Origin: an uncultured Coleofasciculus sp.
GTDB taxonomy: Bacteria > Cyanobacteriota > Cyanobacteriia > Cyanobacteriales > Coleofasciculaceae
Assembly: GCA_902805485.1 (NCBI GenBank)
Contig: CADCTM010000028.1
Coordinates: forward strand, 1 to 5,543
Reading direction: 5' to 3'
DNA: 5,543 nucleotides
The notes under the pieces are model-generated. The model was not told where the DNA came from. It did no database searches and worked only from the letters and a program-made list of their open reading frames with translations. Below are positions 3,796-5,543 of this stretch, piece after piece (position 1 is the first letter of the stretch; each line of letters starts with the position of its first letter). Both the position numbers and the translations under genes were made by a program.

Positions 3796-5310
3796 TTAAA
3801 ACTCCATTCGCTGATATTCAGCAACGGAGGATGCAGCAGGTCGCGCGCGCTGCCTAGCCCAGTCCCTGAGGGCTGTTACCTGCTCGGTCATTGTCCGGGA
3901 AAGCGGCAGAGTTGCTTTGATTGCCGCAATAATGTCCAGTTGCGTAAATTCCCGGTCTTGAGCAAATGCCTCATACATCGCAGCGATTAGGGCTTGCTCA
4001 ATTTCGGCTCCAGAGAAGCCGTCAGAAACTTTCGCCAACTGTTCTAAGTCGAAGCGCGCAATATCTCGACGCCGCTTACTTAGATGAATGTTAAAGATTT
4101 GCTGGCGCTCTTCTGGTGTTGGTAAATCAACGAAGAAGATTTCATCAAAACGACCTTTGCGGAGAAATTCTCCAGGTAGACGCTCAACTCGGTTCGCCGT
4201 CGCCATCACAAATACAGGTGAAGTCTTCTCTTGCATCCAAGTTAGGAAGGAACCGAAGATGCGGCTTGAAGTGCCTCCATCCGAGTCAGAAGAACCTGTC
4301 GTGCCTGCGAAAGACTTGTCTAGTTCGTCAATGAATAGGATGGCTGGAGAAATCGATTCTGCCGTTTTAAGAGCGTTACGTAAATTTGCTTCTGAACGCC
4401 CTACCATTGACCCATCATAGACCCGACCCATATCCAAGCGCAGAAGTGGCAAACCCCAGAGGCGAGAAGTGGTTTTGGCAATCAAAGATTTACCGCATCC
4501 AGGAACCCCCAAGATTAACATCCCTTTGGGTTGGGGTAAACCGTATTCTCTCGCCCGTTCGGTAAAGGCATTTGAGCGTTGCTTGAGCCATCGCTTCAGC
4601 TCTTCCAAACCCCCTACAGCATCCAGGGTTTCATCTTCTTCAATGTACTCTAGAATACCATTGCGGCGGATTAGCTGCTTCTTCTCAGAAAGAACAATAT
4701 CAACTTCAGCTTCGGTGAGGCGTCCAGCTTTTACCTGGGCTTTGCGATAAACTTTTTCGGCTTCATCTCTCGTCAAGCCTAATGCTGATTTGAGAAGTTT
4801 TTCCCGTGTTTCTGTTGTGGTACGACGAGTTTTGCTTTGCTCTAATTGATGTGACAGCACTTGGTTCAGCTCTGCCAAGTCTGGCAAGGGGTAGTCAAGA
4901 ACGACAACTTCCTTTTCCAGTTCGATTGGCACGGTTTGCACCGGAGACATCAAGATAATTGTTTTTTGTGTGCCTTTAAAACTTGCGATCGCATCTCGTA
5001 GCCATCGGGTTGTTGCTGGCGAATCAATAAAGGGATGTAAGTCTTTAAAGATATAAATACCGGATTCTTTCTGCTGGATTACCCATTGAATGGCTGCTTC
5101 AGGGGAAACAGTATTGTGTTGAGTGACATTGCGTGATTGACCATACTCAACAATTCCGTGGGTGACTGTCCAGATGAAGAGACGCCTTTGTTGTGACTTC
5201 AGTTCTTGTCCAATCATGGATATTGCCCTCTCAGTCCGCTCTTCCTCGGAAGTCACGAGGTAGATTAGAGGATATTGAGCTTGAATGAGAATCTTGATCT
5301 CTTCTTGCAT
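3796..5310 (-). CDS. ycf46: Ycf46, AAA+ ATPase (504 aa)
   Basis: A soluble AAA+ ATPase conserved in cyanobacteria and some plastid genomes. The Synechocystis homologue (slr0374, from memory) was placed in a stress-responsive operon and linked to inorganic-carbon use; the molecular substrate is unknown. The C-terminal AAA module is intact: Walker A GVPGCGKS (268-275), Walker B ILFIDELD (324-331), sensor-1 region ATANR (370-374), arginine-finger region LRKGRFD (383-389) and sensor-2-like GFSGAEIE (431-438). The pore-loop position reads MVG (302-304) without an aromatic residue. The N-terminal 210 residues look like a degenerate AAA module with no P-loop. ATG 5310 (MQEEIKILIQ) matches the family start and length; a TTG at 5397 would add 29 residues that overlap the upstream stop. 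Its ribosome binding site is weak (TAGGT, about 9 bases upstream). It lies 76 bases below the upstream gene and 154 bases above ycf35, and may be in one operon with both. Confidence 0.95.
   Translation of the reverse strand: MQEEIKILIQAQYPLIYLVTSEEERTERAISMIGQELKSQQRRLFIWTVTHGIVEYGQSRNVTQHNTVSPEAAIQWVIQQKESGIYIFKDLHPFIDSPATTRWLRDAIASFKGTQKTIILMSPVQTVPIELEKEVVVLDYPLPDLAELNQVLSHQLEQSKTRRTTTETREKLLKSALGLTRDEAEKVYRKAQVKAGRLTEAEVDIVLSEKKQLIRRNGILEYIEEDETLDAVGGLEELKRWLKQRSNAFTERAREYGLPQPKGMLILGVPGCGKSLIAKTTSRLWGLPLLRLDMGRVYDGSMVGRSEANLRNALKTAESISPAILFIDELDKSFAGTTGSSDSDGGTSSRIFGSFLTWMQEKTSPVFVMATANRVERLPGEFLRKGRFDEIFFVDLPTPEERQQIFNIHLSKRRRDIARFDLEQLAKVSDGFSGAEIEQALIAAMYEAFAQDREFTQLDIIAAIKATLPLSRTMTEQVTALRDWARQRARPAASSVAEYQRMEF
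4985..4992. repeat. HIP1 octamer
   Basis: GCGATCGC, the highly iterated palindrome of many cyanobacterial genomes, occurs once, inside ycf46 (in the codons for DAIAS). It supports a cyanobacterial origin. One copy in 5.5 kb is a low density and says little about the genus. Confidence 0.85.
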
Positions 5311-5386
5311 GAGTATCGACCTAATTTTAGAGACGGCGCAACCAAAGCTCGAACCTTTTCCAAAGAGCAACACAATTGTTAACTCT

Positions 5387-5543
5387 TCACTTCGCAAGAA
5401 CTAATTCCTCTTCTCCCTGAGAGTCCGTACGGGAACTTACTTCTTCTCGTACTTTTTCTACCGGAAGTTCATCAGCCAAAATACTAGACTGATTGCTTAG
5501 AGAAATCATCTCCTCGCCATTCAAGACTACAGATGTAGAAAAA
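5387..5543 (-). CDS. 3' end of an unidentified gene (51 codons visible), runs off the right edge
   Basis: One minus-strand frame is open from the right edge to TGA at 5387; the other two minus frames stop early, and the plus-strand frame checked also stops. The visible 51 residues form an acidic, probably disordered tail with 11 Asp/Glu against 4 Lys/Arg (for example LADELPVEKVREE and QGEEELVLAK). No domain can be recognised from this end. The stop lies 76 bases upstream of the ycf46 ATG with no terminator hairpin seen between, so the two may be co-transcribed. Because only the tail is visible, it could be chance, but an open frame this long next to a same-strand gene is more likely real. Confidence 0.55.
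   Translation of the reverse strand, partial: FSTSVVLNGEEMISLSNQSSILADELPVEKVREEVSSRTDSQGEEELVLAK

Noticed and set aside
3775..4750. Several plus-strand open frames of 70-110 codons opposite ycf46
   Set aside because: They are antisense to a strongly conserved AAA+ gene, have no recognisable domains, and their starts lack ribosome binding sites.
5311..5386. Promoter for ycf46 based on TAAAAT on the minus strand
   Set aside because: No acceptable -35 lies 16-18 bases upstream; the match is not better than chance in AT-rich DNA.
5311..5397. 29-residue N-terminal extension of Ycf46 from a TTG at 5397
   Set aside because: Ycf46 proteins begin near MQEEIKILIQ; the extension starts with TTG and overlaps the stop of the upstream frame.

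Overview
The window looks like a piece of a cyanobacterial chromosome. The strongest evidence is a tandem pair of minus-strand genes, ycf46 and ycf35, which belong to families found in cyanobacteria and algal plastids. A HIP1 octamer (GCGATCGC) inside ycf46 and a secreted DUF4347/RTX protein of a type common in filamentous cyanobacteria agree with this. The genus cannot be resolved from the sequence alone.

Left part (3-2489, plus strand): a large exoprotein gene whose frame is still open at the left edge, so its start may lie outside the window. In order it encodes a DUF4347 domain, six 58-residue PD40/TolB-like repeats at exact spacing (probably one six-bladed beta-propeller), RTX-type Gly/Asp calcium-binding nonapeptides and a C-terminal tail. 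It has no Sec signal and is best read as a type I secretion substrate.

Middle (2490-3290): a 132-codon gene of unknown function (2756-3154, plus strand). It lies between two hairpins that share a GTAGGGGCG arm and resemble REP-like dispersed repeats in inverted orientation. Its ATG overlaps the stop of a short upstream frame (TAATG). Downstream, two overlapping terminator hairpins face the minus strand and serve ycf35.

Right part (3288-5543, minus strand): reading leftward, these are the 3' end of an unidentified gene (stop at 5387), ycf46 (AAA+ ATPase, 504 aa), a 154-base gap with several hairpins, and ycf35 (DUF1257, 117 aa) with a strong ribosome binding site. All three could be co-transcribed. 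The hairpins between ycf46 and ycf35, and the strong Shine-Dalgarno of ycf35, suggest that ycf35 output is set separately.

No tRNA, rRNA, CRISPR array, insertion sequence or defence cassette is visible. The points most worth a second look are the possible His/Cys dyad of the DUF4347 domain in the propeller/RTX exoprotein, the apparent degenerate second AAA module in Ycf46, and the inverted GTAG hairpin pair around the unknown gene.
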